From Acidimicrobiaceae bacterium (GTDB lineage Bacteria; Actinomycetota; Acidimicrobiia; Acidimicrobiales; Aldehydirespiratoraceae): a stretch of 64,000 nt of DNA. Numbering within the stretch: the stretch's first letter is position 1; every line of letters starts with the position of its first letter. The notes under the pieces were generated by a model. The model searched no databases and had not been told where the DNA came from. It saw only the letters and a program-made list of their open reading frames with translations. A program made the position numbers and the translations under genes. Shown here piece after piece: positions 51,425-62,435 of the stretch. The stretch covers positions 1 through 64,000 of the forward strand of contig VYCW01000077.1 in NCBI GenBank assembly GCA_009843735.1, written 5' to 3'.

Positions 51425-51816
51425 TGCCCAGTGACGCCACCTCCGAGCACCAGCCGGTGGAGCCTGACGCCTCACCCGGCACCGTCTACGTGGACCGCTC
51501 GGCGTTCGGGCGCCACCAGGGGCTCTTCATAGTCAACCAGGGGGCCAAGGCCGGTGCCCGCTACGCCCTCGACTCAGATGTGGTGTCGCTGGGCCGGGAT
51601 CCCTCCAGCGACATCTTCCTCGACGACATAACGGTGTCGCGCCGTCACGCCGAAGTTGAGCGGGACGGTGCCCGGTACTCGATCCGGGATGTGGGCTCGC
51701 TCAACGGCACCTACGTCAACCGCAAGCGCATCGAGCGCGGTGAGCTCAGCGAGGGCGACGAGGTGCAGGTCGGCAAGTTCAAGCTGGTCTTCGTGCACGG
51801 GACCTCGCCGAAGTGA
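51424..51816 (+). CDS. garA: FHA-domain protein, GarA-like
   Basis: Phosphothreonine-binding protein of about 130 aa; in mycobacteria GarA senses kinase signals and controls 2-oxoglutarate metabolism. The FHA domain occupies the C-terminal 95 residues: SLGRDPSSDIFLDDITVSRR with the phosphopeptide-binding Arg and Ser, then RDVGSLNGTYVNRKRI and GDEVQVGKFKLVFV. The N-terminal tail has Thr and Ser residues, but the ETTS motif phosphorylated in mycobacterial GarA is not seen. Start 51424 is chosen because of the TGATG overlap; ATG 51409 is possible. Stop overlaps the MerR gene (GTGA). Confidence 0.85.
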   Translation: MPSDATSEHQPVEPDASPGTVYVDRSAFGRHQGLFIVNQGAKAGARYALDSDVVSLGRDPSSDIFLDDITVSRRHAEVERDGARYSIRDVGSLNGTYVNRKRIERGELSEGDEVQVGKFKLVFVHGTSPK

Positions 51817-52580
51817 ACCGCGGTCACCGGTCCATCGGCGAGGTGCTCTCGCTGCTGTCGGCCGAGCATCCCGACCTGACGATCTCGAAGATCCGCTTCC
51901 TGGAGAGCCAGGGCCTGATCGCCCCGCAGCGCACCCCGTCGGGCTACCGGAAGTTCTTCGAGACCGACATTGAGAAGCTCAACTGGATCCTGGTCCAGCA
52001 GCGCGACCATTTCCTGCCCCTCAAGGAGATCAAGCGCCGGCTCGTCGCGGGCGAGGTGCCACCGTCGGCGCTGCGGAGCGCAGCCCCGGGAGGCGACGCC
52101 CCGGCGGGGACCCCGTCGCTGTTCGCGGCCAGCCACGACACCGATGGCGGTGAGGCGGACTCCGAGGACGCCGGGGGCTCCGCGGAGCCCGCGGAGGACA
52201 CCGTGACCCTCACCGCTCAGGAGTTGGCCCACGCCGTCGGCAGCGACGTCGACCACATCTACGAGCTCCAGCGTCTCGGCCTCATCGCCCCGGCGGGCGT
52301 ATCCGGCGGACCCGACACCGAGGCCGTGTTCGATCAGGACGCGCTGCTGGTGGCGAGAACGGTCGCAGCCCTGGCCGAGCACGGAATCGCGGCGCGGAAC
52401 CTGCGGATGTTCAAAGTCGCGGCCGACCGGGAGGCCGGCGTGTACGAGCAAATGCTCGGGCCGCTCATGGCGCGGGGCGCCACCGCGAGACTGCGCTCCG
52501 AGCTGGGCCAGGTCGTGGAGCTGACCGAGTCCCTGCATCGCCTTCTGCTGCGGCGCCTGCTGCGGCCGCACCTGGACTGA
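51813..52580 (+). CDS. ftsR: MerR-family regulator, FtsR-like
   Basis: DNA-binding protein of 255 aa. N-terminal MerR helix-turn-helix: SIGEVLSLLSAEHPDLTISK, then FLESQGLIAPQRTPSGYRKF. A low-complexity acidic linker (about residues 95-130) separates it from a second half with a degenerate MerR-like motif (LTAQELAHAVGSDVDHIYEL). This architecture and the position directly after the garA-like gene match Rv1828/FtsR of actinobacteria, which activates ftsZ. The start GTG lies inside the FHA gene stop. Confidence 0.87.
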   Translation: MNRGHRSIGEVLSLLSAEHPDLTISKIRFLESQGLIAPQRTPSGYRKFFETDIEKLNWILVQQRDHFLPLKEIKRRLVAGEVPPSALRSAAPGGDAPAGTPSLFAASHDTDGGEADSEDAGGSAEPAEDTVTLTAQELAHAVGSDVDHIYELQRLGLIAPAGVSGGPDTEAVFDQDALLVARTVAALAEHGIAARNLRMFKVAADREAGVYEQMLGPLMARGATARLRSELGQVVELTESLHRLLLRRLLRPHLD

Positions 52581-52585
52581 GGGCC

Positions 52586-53173
52586 GTGCCGTCTCAGGAA
52601 GCGGCGCTCCGGCAGCCGCGCGTGTTGCTGACCGCGGAGGAGATCGATTCCACGGTGGCCCGCCTGGCCGCGGAGATGTCGGCCCGCTACCACGACGGTG
52701 TGGTGCTGATCGGTGTGCTGCGAGGCAGCGTGCCGTTCCTCGCCGACCTGGTTCGGGCCATGACCGTGCCCGTGAGCGTGGACTTCATGGCCATCACCCC
52801 CTACACACCCGGCTCGGGCCGGGTCCGCCTGCTCAAAGATCTCGACCTCGACATCGCCGGCCGCGACACGGTGATCGTCGAGGACATCGTCGACACCGGA
52901 CTGAGCACCGCCTTCCTGCGGAGGGAGCTGGAGCGTCGTAACCCCAGGTCGGTGGCAGTGTGCACGCTGCTCGACCGGCGGATCCGCAGGGTGGTGCCGG
53001 TTGAGATCGACTTCGCGGGCATGGAGGTCGCCGACGCCTTCGTGGTCGGCTACGGCCTCGACCACGAGGGCCGGTACCGGAACCTCCGACTGGTCGCGGC
53101 CGCCGATGTGGAATTGCTGTCCGACGACCCCGACGTGTACGTTCCGGTCTTCTACGGATCGCCGAACCCCTAG
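52586..53173 (+). CDS. hpt: Hypoxanthine phosphoribosyltransferase
   Basis: Purine salvage enzyme of 195 aa converting hypoxanthine or guanine and PRPP to the nucleotide. Motifs: LIGVLRGSVPFLADLVRAM, the SGRVRLLKDLDLDI flexible loop, VIVEDIVDTGLST as PRPP loop with the two acidic residues, and DAFVVGYGLDHEGRYRNL. It is inserted between the MerR and nuclease genes, a place where mycobacteria have no hpt. Start GTG at 52586, five bases after the upstream stop. Confidence 0.92.
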   Translation: MPSQEAALRQPRVLLTAEEIDSTVARLAAEMSARYHDGVVLIGVLRGSVPFLADLVRAMTVPVSVDFMAITPYTPGSGRVRLLKDLDLDIAGRDTVIVEDIVDTGLSTAFLRRELERRNPRSVAVCTLLDRRIRRVVPVEIDFAGMEVADAFVVGYGLDHEGRYRNLRLVAAADVELLSDDPDVYVPVFYGSPNP

Positions 53174-53190
53174 CGGAGTAGGATGCCGAC

Positions 53191-53688
53191 ATGCAGCAGA
53201 TGGAACTGCTGGGAGTACGGGTGGAGTTGCCGTCCAACGCCCCGATCGTGCTGCTGCGGGAGATGTCCGACTCGGCGCGGCTGCTTCCCATCTTCATCGG
53301 CGCGCCCGAGGCGACCGCCATCGCCATAGCCCTCGACGGCATGACCACACCCCGACCGATGACCCACGACCTGCTGCGCAACGTGCTGGAGGAGCTGTCG
53401 GCCGACCTCGAGCGGGTCGTGGTCACCGAACTGCGGGAGAAGACCTTCTTCGCCGAGTTGCACCTGCTCCGCGACGGCAGCCGGTTCGTGCTCTCGAGCC
53501 GTCCCTCCGATGCCATCGCCCTCGCGGCCCGTACCGGCACGCCGATCTTCGCTGAGGACTCGGTGATAGAGGAGGCCGGCTACACAGCGGAAGGCACCGC
53601 GGTCGCCGACCAGCAGCCGGCCGAAGAGGTCGTAGAGCAGTTCCGGGAGTTCATCGACTCGGTCTCTCCCGAGGACTTCGGCGCCTAG
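53191..53688 (+). CDS. Bifunctional nuclease family protein (DUF151)
   Basis: 165 aa protein of the DUF151/bifunctional nuclease family, present in nearly all actinobacteria next to the FtsR-type regulator. Typical stretches are LPIFIGAPEATAIAIALDG, RPMTHDLLRNVLEEL and SRPSDAIALAARTGTPIFAED. The C-terminal tail (EEVVEQFREFIDSVSPEDF) is the usual acidic helix. It is the last gene of the gcvH transcript; a small hairpin follows. Confidence 0.92.
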   Translation: MQQMELLGVRVELPSNAPIVLLREMSDSARLLPIFIGAPEATAIAIALDGMTTPRPMTHDLLRNVLEELSADLERVVVTELREKTFFAELHLLRDGSRFVLSSRPSDAIALAARTGTPIFAEDSVIEEAGYTAEGTAVADQQPAEEVVEQFREFIDSVSPEDFGA

Positions 53689-53699
53689 CAATCGTCAGC

Positions 53700-53722
53700 C
53701 GCGGCCTTCTCGAATGGCCGCG
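53700..53722 (+). terminator. Possible terminator after the nuclease gene
   Basis: CGCGGCC and GGCCGCG pair over seven bases around a nine-base loop, 12 bases after the stop codon. There is no U-run, as is common in GC-rich actinobacteria. Confidence 0.4.
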
Positions 53723-53747
53723 AGGAACGGCCTTCGAGCATCGGTGT

Positions 53748-53776
53748 TTGACTCGCGCGCCGGTTCACCGTAGAGT
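53748..53776 (+). promoter_or_regulatory. Promoter of the second MerR gene
   Basis: TTGACT (53748-53753) and TAGAGT (53771-53776) are separated by 17 bases, a good vegetative-type promoter. Transcription would start near 53783, giving a leader of about 80 bases. Confidence 0.62.
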
Positions 53777-53785
53777 TTCCACAGG

Positions 53786-53813
53786 TGACAGCATCGTAAT
53801 TCCGATGCTGTCA
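53786..53813 (+). promoter_or_regulatory. Perfect inverted repeat in the leader of the second MerR gene
   Basis: TGACAGCATCG and its exact complement are separated by TAATTC. It begins about ten bases after the -10 element. It may be a dimer-binding site, probably autoregulatory, or an mRNA hairpin. The low-GC loop and perfect symmetry favour a protein site. Confidence 0.6.
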
Positions 53814-53863
53814 TTGCTTTCAGAGTCCGAGACGGGCACCAGCGACAAGCAAGGGAGCAGTTC

Positions 53864-54352
53864 ATGGACCGAGACATGGCGCATTTCCAGGGGTACAGCG
53901 CGAAGCTCACTGCCGATGTTGTCGGCATCACCTACCGGCAGCTCGACTACTGGGCCCGTACCGGGCTGGTCACTCCTTCGCTCGTCCAGGCCACCGGCAG
54001 CGGCAGCCGTCGCCTGTACAGCTACGACGACCTGGTCAGGCTGAAGGTGATCAAGCGGCTGCTCGACAACGGCATCAAGCTCGAGAAGGTGCGGACCATC
54101 TTCGACTACCTCCGCAACGAACTCGGAGAGGACATCTCCTCCGCCAACCTGGTGATCGACGGGCCCAACGCGGCCATCGTGCGCAGCCAGGACGACCTCA
54201 TCGACGCCCTCCAGCGCGGCCAGGGCGTGCTGCCGCTGTCGAACATCGGGCGTGAGGTGGACGCAGCCATAGTCGAGCTCCACCCCGCCGCAGCCGACGA
54301 GAGCGACGAGGACGAGGAAGGCGACGCTCAGACCGCGGTCGGCGAGTCCTAA
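53864..54352 (+). CDS. MerR-family regulator (Rv1830-like)
   Basis: 162 aa regulator. The DNA-binding domain is KLTADVVGITYRQLDYWARTGLV, followed by GSGSRRLYSYDDLVRLKVIKRLLDNGIKLEKV. The C-terminal part is acidic and ends in DESDEDEEGDAQ. Its place after the DUF151 gene matches Rv1830 of mycobacteria. It has its own promoter with an inverted repeat. A ribosome-binding site (AAGGGAG) precedes the ATG at 53864. Confidence 0.9.
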   Translation: MDRDMAHFQGYSAKLTADVVGITYRQLDYWARTGLVTPSLVQATGSGSRRLYSYDDLVRLKVIKRLLDNGIKLEKVRTIFDYLRNELGEDISSANLVIDGPNAAIVRSQDDLIDALQRGQGVLPLSNIGREVDAAIVELHPAAADESDEDEEGDAQTAVGES

Positions 54353-54361
54353 AGGCCGCGC

Positions 54362-54682
54362 GTGGATTTCGCCCACCCCTCCGAGCAGGCGTTCGCCAGC
54401 CTGCTCGACTCCTATGGCATCCGCTGGGAGTACGAGCCGCGGATGTTCGTGCTTGAGCGCGACTCGACCGGGAACACGGCCTGCGGATTCACGCCCGACT
54501 TCTACTTGCCCGACTTCGACACCTACGTGGAGCTCACCACCCTGCGCCAGCGGCTCGTCAACCGCAAGAAGCAGAAGCTGAGACTGCTGGCCGAGAACTA
54601 CCCGGATGTTCAGGTCAAGTTCCTGAACCGCCGTGACATGGAGTGGATCGGCCGCAAGTACGGGCTTCCCGTCGCCGCCTGA
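54362..54682 (+). CDS. Small PD-(D/E)xK-like nuclease-fold protein
   Basis: 106 aa. The arrangement SEQAFASLLDSYGIRWEYEP, then CGFTPDFYLPDFDTYVELTT, fits the restriction-endonuclease-like core: an N-terminal Glu, the PD motif and ExT in place of ExK. A basic helix follows (LVNRKKQKLRLLAENYP). No methylase or partner lies nearby. It is between the second MerR gene (nine bases upstream) and gcvT (14 bases downstream), so it belongs to that unit. The function is unknown; a Holliday-junction-resolvase-like or inactive nuclease fold is possible. GTG start at 54362. Confidence 0.7.
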   Translation: MDFAHPSEQAFASLLDSYGIRWEYEPRMFVLERDSTGNTACGFTPDFYLPDFDTYVELTTLRQRLVNRKKQKLRLLAENYPDVQVKFLNRRDMEWIGRKYGLPVAA

Positions 54683-54696
54683 GCCAGACTCTCACC

Positions 54697-55770
54697 ATGT
54701 CCGAGTTGCGGCGCTCCCCACTGCACGATGTGCACGCCCGGTCCGGGGCGAAGCTCGTGCCGTTCGGGGGCTGGGACATGCCTCTCCAGTACGAGACCGG
54801 AACCGTGGCCGAGCATATGGCCTGCCGCACGGGGGCCGCTCTGTTCGACGTGTCGCACCTGGGGACGGTGCGGGTGCAGGGCTCCGGCGCGTACCGCGCC
54901 CTGCAGTGGGCCCTGACCAACGACCTGGACCGGGTCGCGGTCGGGTCGGCCCAGTACACCCACCTGCTGGACGCCACCGACGCCTCGGTGCTCGACGACA
55001 TCATCGTGTGGTGGGTCGGCGACGAGCGCTTCGATGTGATGCCCAACGCATCCAACACCGACCGGGTCGTCGACGCCCTGCGGGAGGGGGAGGGCGACCT
55101 GGATGTGGGCGACGTAACCTCGCAACGAGCCGTGATCGCGGTGCAGGGCCCCGAGGCCCGGGCCCGGCTCGCAGCCGCGGGCGGCGATGAGGTCGCCTCG
55201 GTCGGGCGGTTCAAGGTCAGCGCCAGCCGCTTCGGCGAGATCCCGGTCACCGTGGCCGGCACCGGCTACACCGGCGAGGACGGCATCGAGATGGCCGTCG
55301 GCGTCGAGGACGCCCCCACCGTGTGGCAGCGCCTGGTCGATGCAGGGGTCACCCCGGCCGGCCTGGGAGCCCGCGACACCCTGCGCCTGGAGGCAGGCCT
55401 GCCCCTGCACGGCCACGAGCTCGGTCCCGGCATCACGCCGCTCCAGGCCGGTCTGGGCTGGGTCGTGCGCTGGGACAAGGGCGACTTCCGGGGCCGGGCC
55501 GCGCTGGAGGCCGAGCGGGAGGCCGGACCGCACCGGCGGCTTCGGGGCCTCCTGGCCTCCAAGGGCCGCCCGCCGCGCGACGGCTGTGCAGTCCGTCGGG
55601 GTCGCGACGAGGTCGGTGTGGTCAGCAGCGGCAATTTCTCGCCGGTGCTGGGCCAGGGTGTCGCGCTGGCCTTCCTGGCGCCCGACATCGCGATCGGCGA
55701 CGAGGTCGTCATTGATGTACGGGGCCGGGACCTGGCCGCACAGGTGGTCAAGCCTCCCTTCCACCGCTGA
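54697..55770 (+). CDS. gcvT: Glycine cleavage system T protein (aminomethyltransferase)
   Basis: Transfers the methylene group from the H-protein arm to tetrahydrofolate and releases ammonia; 357 aa. Family stretches: SPLHDVHARSGAKLVPFGGWDMPLQY, GAALFDVSHLGTVRV, VMPNASNTDRV, GTGYTGEDGIEM, ARDTLRLEAGLPLHGHEL and VSSGNFSPVLGQGVALAFL. Start ATG 54697. It is separated from gcvH by seven genes but lies in the same region, as does gcvP. Confidence 0.95.
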   Translation: MSELRRSPLHDVHARSGAKLVPFGGWDMPLQYETGTVAEHMACRTGAALFDVSHLGTVRVQGSGAYRALQWALTNDLDRVAVGSAQYTHLLDATDASVLDDIIVWWVGDERFDVMPNASNTDRVVDALREGEGDLDVGDVTSQRAVIAVQGPEARARLAAAGGDEVASVGRFKVSASRFGEIPVTVAGTGYTGEDGIEMAVGVEDAPTVWQRLVDAGVTPAGLGARDTLRLEAGLPLHGHELGPGITPLQAGLGWVVRWDKGDFRGRAALEAEREAGPHRRLRGLLASKGRPPRDGCAVRRGRDEVGVVSSGNFSPVLGQGVALAFLAPDIAIGDEVVIDVRGRDLAAQVVKPPFHR

Positions 55771-55794
55771 CTCCTGTCGTCGATTCTCCGTCCC

Positions 55795-55882
55795 GGCCGG
55801 CGGGTCCTGTCGCCGAGCCGAGATGACCGACACGGGCTTCGCCCTATTCGTCGGTCATCTGACTCGCCGCCACCCCCCGGCC
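55795..55882 (+). repeat. Dispersed nested palindrome, copy B
   Basis: 88 bases bounded by GGCCGGCGGGT and ACCCCCCGGCC, with an inner stem AGATGACCGAC/GTCGGTCATCT around a GGGCTTCGCCC turn. It is nearly identical to copy C (57076) and in the same orientation, downstream of gcvT. One outer-arm base is changed (ACCCGCC to ACCCCCC). Confidence 0.85.
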
Positions 55883-55922
55883 TAGCGCGTCCCCCTCAGG
55901 GGCGCGGCCGGGACGGCCGCAT

Positions 55923-57029
55923 TTAGGGACGGTCAGCCAGGGGTGGGAGTACGTCTACTGCTTGCTGGCGCAGCCAGTGGTCGGCCAGTACTAGCAGTGC
56001 CATGGCTTCGACCATTGGGACCGCTCGGGGCAGCACGCACGGGTCGTGCCGGCCGCGGGCCACCAGTGTGGTGGCCTCCCCATCGCGGGTGACCGTCTGC
56101 TGTTGTGAGGCGATGGTGGAGGTTGGCTTGAACGCCACCCGGATCACGATGTCCTCTCCGTTGGAGATGCCGCCCTGCACGCCTCCGGACCGGTTGGAGG
56201 CGGTGCGGATCCCATCGTCGTTGCCCGGCTCGAACGGGTCGTTGTGGGCCAGGCCGGTGAGCCGGGTTCCAGCGAAGCCGCTGCCGATCTCGAAGCCCTT
56301 GGCAGCCGGCAGCGACAGCATGGCGCCGGCCAGATTCGCCTCCAGCTTGTCGAACACCGGCTCTCCCAGCCCGGCGGGCACGCCGCGGCACACGCACTCC
56401 ACGACGCCTCCAAGAGAGTCACCGTCACGCCGGGCGGCCTCGATGGCCTCGACCATCTGCTCCGCCGCAGCCGGGTCCGGGCAGCGGGTGGGACCGGCCT
56501 CCACGTCGGCGCGGGTCACCGCAGCCGGATCGGTAGCCGCTTCGATGTCGTTCACCGATTGGACCCATCCCAGCACCTCGGCGCCGGCGGCGACCTGCAG
56601 CAGCTTGCGGGCGACGGCGGCCGCCGCCACACGGCCGACGGTCTCGCGAGCCGAGGCCCGGCCGCCGCCGGTCCAGTCCCGGAAGCCGTACTTGACGTCG
56701 TAGGTGAAATCGGCGTGGGAGGGCCGGTACACGTCCCGCAGATGCTCGTAGGCCTCCGGGCGAGCGTCCTTGTTCCTCACCAGCACGGCGATGGGCGTTC
56801 CGGTGGTGTAGCCGCCGAAGACGCCGGAGAGGATCTCGGCGGTGTCGGACTCGTCCCGCTGGGTGACCAGCCTGCTCTGGCCGGGGCGGCGCCGGTCGAG
56901 GTCGGCCTGGATCTCGGACGGGTCCAGGGCCAGCCTGGGCGGGCAGCCGTCGACGACGACGCCCACCGCGCCGCCGTGCGACTCGCCGAAGGTGGTGACC
57001 CTGAAGACGGTCCCGAACGTGCTGGCCAT
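55923..57029 (-). CDS. aroC: Chorismate synthase
   Basis: Last step of the shikimate pathway, EPSP to chorismate, requiring reduced FMN; 368 aa. The N-terminus [22 protein letters not shown] is diagnostic, followed by [35 protein letters not shown] and [21 protein letters not shown] at 57029 is chosen because the protein then starts as all AroC do. The gene is bracketed by two copies (B and C) of the nested palindrome. Confidence 0.96.
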   Translation of the reverse strand: MASTFGTVFRVTTFGESHGGAVGVVVDGCPPRLALDPSEIQADLDRRRPGQSRLVTQRDESDTAEILSGVFGGYTTGTPIAVLVRNKDARPEAYEHLRDVYRPSHADFTYDVKYGFRDWTGGGRASARETVGRVAAAAVARKLLQVAAGAEVLGWVQSVNDIEAATDPAAVTRADVEAGPTRCPDPAAAEQMVEAIEAARRDGDSLGGVVECVCRGVPAGLGEPVFDKLEANLAGAMLSLPAAKGFEIGSGFAGTRLTGLAHNDPFEPGNDDGIRTASNRSGGVQGGISNGEDIVIRVAFKPTSTIASQQQTVTRDGEATTLVARGRHDPCVLPRAVPMVEAMALLVLADHWLRQQAVDVLPPLADRP

Positions 57030-57075
57030 GCCATCCAGCATACGGACCGCCCCGGTGCTGCAAGTGGGGGTGTCC

Positions 57076-57163
57076 GGCCGGCGGGTCCTGTCGCCGAGCC
57101 GAGATGACCGACACGGGCTTCGCCCTATTCGTCGGTCATCTGACTCGTCGCCACCCGCCGGCC
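57076..57163 (+). repeat. Dispersed nested palindrome, copy C
   Basis: 88-base copy with complete outer arms GGCCGGCGGGT and ACCCGCCGGCC and inner stem 57102-57112 with 57131-57141. It lies in the 207-base gap between aroC and the mycothione reductase gene. The rest of the gap (57164-57236) shows no other signal. Confidence 0.88.
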
Positions 57164-57236
57164 TGGCGCGCACGTGCTGGGCGGTCCGTGGGTGGCGCTA
57201 CAGCCTGGCCAGCCTGCCGGGACCTTGAGGGGTTGT

Positions 57237-58598
57237 CTAGAGCTCTAGGAGAGCCTGTTCGACCACTTCTGGTAGGGCGGGGTGGATGTAGTACTGGTGG
57301 CGGGCCATCTGGTCGACGGTCAGGTCGAAGTGCATGCCCTGGATGAGCTGCTGGATCAGCGTCGACGCTTGGGGGCCGATGATGTGCGCTCCCAGCAGGC
57401 GGCGGGTCTCGGCGTGGGCGATCACCTTGACCGCGCTGGAGGTGTCCTCCATGGCCCAGCCGTAGGCGGCCGAGCTGAAGGGCTGCACATGGCTGCGATA
57501 GGGGAGTGAGCGCTCCCGGCATTCCCTCTCGGTGAGGCCGACGCTGGCCACCTGCGGGTAGCCGAATACGGCGTGGGGGATGAAGCGATGGTCGACATGG
57601 GCCGGGTCATCGGGATGCGAGAGGTTGTGGCGCACTACCCGGGCCTCGTGATTGGCGACGTGCTTGAGCTGCACCGGGTTGGTCACGTCGCCCAGCGCCC
57701 ACACGCCCTCGGCGGTGGTCCTCAACTGGTCGTCGGTGGCCACATAGCCGGCCGGGTCGGTGTCGATGCCTCCGGCAGCCACGTCGAGCCGGTCGCCGTT
57801 GGGTATGCGGCCCGTGGCCACCAGCAGCTCGTCGGCCCGCAGTTCGGTGCGCTCACCCTGGTCACCCTGCACTACCAGCACTACCTCGGGTCCGTCGCGG
57901 CGCACGGCAAGCACCGGCGTGTTCATGCGAACATCGAAGCGGCGGCTGTAGGCCGTAGTGAAGCGTTCCCGGATCTCGTTGTCCTCGCGGCGCAGGAAGG
58001 TGTCGCCTCGCAGCACGAACGTGACCTGCGAGCCGAAGGCGCCCATTACCGAGCCCAGTTCGGCCGCGATGTAGCCCCCGCCGAGGACCACCAGCCGCTC
58101 CGGAAGGGCGTCGAGGCGCATGATCGTGTCGGAGGTGTGGTAGCCGCAGCTCTCCAGGCCCTCAATGGCGGGAATGGCGGGCCGGGCTCCGGCCGCCACC
58201 ACGATCCGCTCGGCGGTGATGGTCTCGTCTCCCACCGTCACGGTGCGCGGCCCGGTGAACCGGGCGGTGCCGGTGTACACCGTCACGTTGGGCAGCCCCA
58301 TGCGGTAGTCGAGACCGCCCTCGGCGATGGGGTCGATCCGGCCGAAGATCCGGTCGCGTATCGCGGGCCAGTCGGCTCCGTCGAAGCTGGTGTGCACGCC
58401 GAGGCGCTCGGAGTCGGCGGCCAGTTCGGCTACCTCCGCGGCGTACACGAACATCTTGGAGGGGATGCACCCCACGTTGAGGCAGGTGCCGCCGAACAGA
58501 CCGTGCTCGGCGATGGCGATGTCCCAGTCATCGTGCTCGGGCCCAATCACCGAGTTGCCCGAGCCGGCGCCGATAATCAGCAAGTCGAAGTGGCGCAT
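57237..58598 (-). CDS. mtr: Mycothione reductase
   Basis: NADPH-dependent FAD disulfide reductase of 453 aa that regenerates mycothiol from mycothione. The redox-active pair is in FGGTCLNVGCIPSKMFVYAAEV (CxxxxC, about residues 39-44). NAD motif VVLGGGYIAAELGSVMGAFG; C-terminal ANHEARVVRHNL, SSAAYGWAMEDTS and HQYYIHPALPEVVEQALL with the catalytic His-Glu pair. HTSDTIMRLDALPE and YGWAMEDT are close to Mtr of mycobacteria rather than lipoamide dehydrogenase. It shows that the organism uses mycothiol and so is an actinomycete. It lies downstream of a crotonase gene. Confidence 0.92.
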   Translation of the reverse strand: MRHFDLLIIGAGSGNSVIGPEHDDWDIAIAEHGLFGGTCLNVGCIPSKMFVYAAEVAELAADSERLGVHTSFDGADWPAIRDRIFGRIDPIAEGGLDYRMGLPNVTVYTGTARFTGPRTVTVGDETITAERIVVAAGARPAIPAIEGLESCGYHTSDTIMRLDALPERLVVLGGGYIAAELGSVMGAFGSQVTFVLRGDTFLRREDNEIRERFTTAYSRRFDVRMNTPVLAVRRDGPEVVLVVQGDQGERTELRADELLVATGRIPNGDRLDVAAGGIDTDPAGYVATDDQLRTTAEGVWALGDVTNPVQLKHVANHEARVVRHNLSHPDDPAHVDHRFIPHAVFGYPQVASVGLTERECRERSLPYRSHVQPFSSAAYGWAMEDTSSAVKVIAHAETRRLLGAHIIGPQASTLIQQLIQGMHFDLTVDQMARHQYYIHPALPEVVEQALLEL

Positions 58599-58626
58599 CG
58601 AGCGCGGCACCCTACCGTCCCGGGGA

Positions 58627-59424
58627 TCAGGTGCCGGTGAAGTTGGGGGTTCGCTTCTCGGCGAAGGCTCTCGGGCCTTCTTTGGCGTCGTTGGAGCGGA
58701 ACACCGCCTGGCCGTAGTCCCATTCGTGGCGCAGGGCGTCGTCGAGCTCCATGCCGTCGCACTCGTGCAGTGTGCGGGTGATCGCCGCGGAGGCCAGGGG
58801 GCCGTTGGCGGCCACCACCCCGGCGATCTCGAGAGCCTTCTCCAGGGCCTGGCCGTCGGGCACGACATGGCCGATCAGACCGATCTCGAGGGCTTCGGCC
58901 GCGCTGATGTGCTTGCCGGTGAGCAGGATCTCCGCCGCGTGGGTGTAGGGGATCTGGCGGGGCAGGCGCACCGCCGAACCGCCCATCGGGTAGAGCGACC
59001 AGCGGACCTCGCTCACCCCGAAGCGGGCCGACTCGCCGGCCACCCTGATCTCCATGGCCTGGAGGATCTCGGTGCCGCCCGCGATGGCCACGCCCTCCAC
59101 CGCGGCCACGATGGGCTTGGTCGGCCGGTAGTGGCGGAACAGGGCCTTGTAGACGATGTCGGGGTCCTCGGCCATGCGGGCCCTCGTATCGAGCGGGTCG
59201 CTGTCGTCGGCGTCGCCGGCCATGGCCCGAAGATCGGCGCCGGAGCAGAAGTTGCCGCCCGCCCCGGTCACGACGATGCAGCGCACGTCGGGGTCGTTCG
59301 AGGCCTCCTCGTAGGCGTCGTACATGCGGATGAGCATCGGCCCGGTGATGGCGTTCATCCGCGCGGGCCGGTTCATGGTGACGATCATCACGTGGCCGTC
59401 GCGTTCGACCAGGGCGTCAGGCAT
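58627..59424 (-). CDS. Enoyl-CoA hydratase/isomerase family protein
   Basis: Crotonase-fold protein of 265 aa of the EchA type. Oxyanion-hole parts [12 protein letters not shown] and [22 protein letters not shown] are present, followed by [15 protein letters not shown], in which a Glu (SEV) stands at the position of a catalytic glutamate. It ends in the usual [19 protein letters not shown] precedes the ATG at 59424. It is not closely related to the paired crotonases at 45-48 kb. Sits between gcvP and mtr on the same strand. Confidence 0.9.
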   Translation of the reverse strand: MPDALVERDGHVMIVTMNRPARMNAITGPMLIRMYDAYEEASNDPDVRCIVVTGAGGNFCSGADLRAMAGDADDSDPLDTRARMAEDPDIVYKALFRHYRPTKPIVAAVEGVAIAGGTEILQAMEIRVAGESARFGVSEVRWSLYPMGGSAVRLPRQIPYTHAAEILLTGKHISAAEALEIGLIGHVVPDGQALEKALEIAGVVAANGPLASAAITRTLHECDGMELDDALRHEWDYGQAVFRSNDAKEGPRAFAEKRTPNFTGT

Positions 59425-59469
59425 GGGGACTCTCCCGTCAGGGGCTGAATGAGCCGTACAGCCGCGGGG

Positions 59470-62367
<2,898 letters not shown>

Positions 62368-62435
62368 CGTTACGCGAATCTACCCGGAGGGCCCGGCCGG
62401 CCCTATCCGGAGGCGATGGACGGGCAGATAACGGG

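Noticed and set aside
50821-54696. Glycine riboswitch before gcvH or gcvT
   Set aside because: The gaps before gcvH (about 170 bases) and gcvT (14 bases) contain no glycine-aptamer core sequences that I can recognise.
57237-58598. Lipoamide dehydrogenase of the glycine cleavage system
   Set aside because: Although close to gcvP and gcvT, the sequence (GSGNS at the FAD loop, HTSDTIMR, YGWAMEDT, HPALPEVVEQALL) matches mycothione reductase.
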